Source: Kiloniellaceae bacterium (GTDB lineage Bacteria > Pseudomonadota > Alphaproteobacteria > Kiloniellales > Kiloniellaceae). From it: a DNA stretch of 5,838 nucleotides. Below the pieces are notes generated by a model. That model had not been told where the DNA came from. It did not search any database and saw nothing but the letters and a program-made list of their open reading frames with translations. Positions within the stretch are counted from its first letter, which is position 1. Each line of letters begins with the position of its first letter. The position numbers and the translations under genes were made by a program. The DNA is taken from contig JAJFGM010000299.1 of NCBI GenBank assembly GCA_021776145.1, forward strand, positions 1 through 5,838, read 5' to 3'. Positions 5,219 through 5,838 of the stretch are shown piece after piece.

Positions 5219-5230
5219 AGCGAACGCGAG

Positions 5231-5260
5231 CCCCCCGGGGATTCGTAGACAATCGGGGGG
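5231..5260 (+). terminator. C6/G6 stem-loop between flavin reductase 2 and ribF
   Basis: CCCCCCG (5231-5237) pairs with CGGGGGG (5254-5260), and ATT/AAT inside can add three more pairs. It starts 12 bases after the TGA of flavin reductase 2. No T-tract follows (ACGACACAGG), so it may be a poor or Rho-assisted terminator, or a ribF leader structure. Confidence 0.4.
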
Positions 5261-5317
5261 ACGACACAGGGGCCGGTTGGGCCGAAACACGGGGTGTGGA
5301 GCGTTAGGTAGAGCGGC

Positions 5318-5838
5318 ATGCGGGTTCTGCGCCACTATGAAGGCCTTACCGAGGACGCGCGCGGCGCCGTTGTCGTCATCGGCAACTTCGACGGCATCCA
5401 CCGCGGCCACCAGGAGGTGATCGCCAAAGCCGCTCGCCTGGCGCACGAGCTTTCGGCTCCCCTGGCGGTGCTCACATTCGAGCCACATCCCCGCAGTTTT
5501 TTCAACGCCGATGCGCCGCCCTTCCGCTTGACGCCTTTTCGCATCAAGGCGCGCCTTATCGAGGCCCTGGGCGTCGACCTCATGTACGTCATCAACTTCA
5601 CCGAGACTTTCGCCAAACTGAGTGCCGAAGACTTCATCGTCGAGGTGCTGAACAAGGGTTTGGGCGTGCGCTATGTCGTTGTCGGTGACAATTTTCACTT
5701 CGGACGCGGCCGTGCCGGCGACGTCAAGCTGCTCGAGGCGATGGCGCGCGACAATGGCTTCGGCGTCTCCTATATCGAGCGCCTGACAATCGGCAATGCC
5801 GAGGCCTATTCCTCGACCTACGTGCGCGACTACCTGCG
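5318..5838 (+). CDS. ribF: bifunctional riboflavin kinase / FAD synthetase, N-terminal part, runs off the right edge
   Basis: From ATG 5318 the frame is open to the window edge and gives 173 residues of the roughly 310 usual for RibF. The enzyme makes FMN from riboflavin and ATP, then FAD from FMN and ATP. The visible part is the nucleotidyltransferase (FMN adenylyltransferase) module: GNFDGIHRGH (22-31), the HIGH-like ATP-binding motif; TFEPHPR (53-59); RLTPFRIKARLIEALGVD (70-87); VVVGDNFHFGRGRAGD (120-135); and SSTYVR (165-170), the second nucleotide-binding motif. All key motifs look intact. The C-terminal riboflavin kinase domain is outside the window. AGGTAGAG lies just upstream of the ATG. 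It supplies cofactor to the flavin enzymes beside it, which suggests but does not prove common regulation. In many alphaproteobacteria ileS follows ribF; that cannot be seen here. Confidence 0.96.
   Translation, partial: MRVLRHYEGLTEDARGAVVVIGNFDGIHRGHQEVIAKAARLAHELSAPLAVLTFEPHPRSFFNADAPPFRLTPFRIKARLIEALGVDLMYVINFTETFAKLSAEDFIVEVLNKGLGVRYVVVGDNFHFGRGRAGDVKLLEAMARDNGFGVSYIERLTIGNAEAYSSTYVRDYL

Noticed and set aside
5219..5317. FMN riboswitch upstream of ribF
   Set aside because: The gap is only 99 bp and lacks the conserved paired junction elements of the FMN aptamer; only a simple C6/G6 stem-loop is visible.
4766..5698. 310-codon open frame on the minus strand
   Set aside because: It is antisense to flavin reductase 2 and ribF, both strongly supported by motifs.

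Overview
The window looks like a piece of chromosome from a GC-rich proteobacterium, most likely an alphaproteobacterium of the Rhodospirillales type. This is inferred from GC-rich third codon positions, the compact methylenetetrahydrofolate reductase and the gene content; no rRNA or other phylogenetic marker is present. It falls into two parts.

Left part (1-1152): an accessory-looking stretch. The start of an IS200-like/RAYT (REP-associated) Y1 transposase runs off the left edge on the minus strand. Just upstream of it lie two identical 31-bp, partly palindromic repeats, 12 bp apart, which look like its partner REP elements. Next, on the minus strand, is a secreted protein of five exact 36-residue Sel1 repeats. 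Its base composition looks clearly less GC-rich than the rest.

Right part (1288-5838): metabolic genes. A minus-strand C45-family N-terminal-nucleophile acyltransferase/amidohydrolase (1288-2295) is divergent from a plus-strand set: flavin reductase-like protein 1 (2455-2940), a small Trp-rich protein of unknown function (3218-3628), a methylenetetrahydrofolate reductase family protein (3687-4601), flavin reductase-like protein 2 (4715-5218), and the start of ribF, the FAD synthetase/riboflavin kinase (from 5318, cut by the right edge). The two flavin reductases are gapless paralogues, about 53% identical by hand count. Every plus-strand gene after the unknown protein thus makes or uses flavin, or belongs to the flavin-dependent folate pathway. 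Co-localisation suggests a flavin/one-carbon neighbourhood, but a single operon is not proven because the gaps are 58-277 bp.

The intergenic DNA here has notable structure. Five tandem 14-bp units lie between the folate reductase and the second flavin reductase, and each of the first four carries the odd palindrome TGTG-A-CACA. GC-rich stem-loops without T-tracts occur in four successive gaps. A RAYT-motif-like patch and a 12-bp perfect palindrome lie in the gap before the Trp-rich gene. The most distinctive points are the paralogous reductases flanking the folate reductase next to ribF, the repeat array, and the RAYT with its doubled repeat. I see no CRISPR array, tRNA, rRNA or complete novel defence system.
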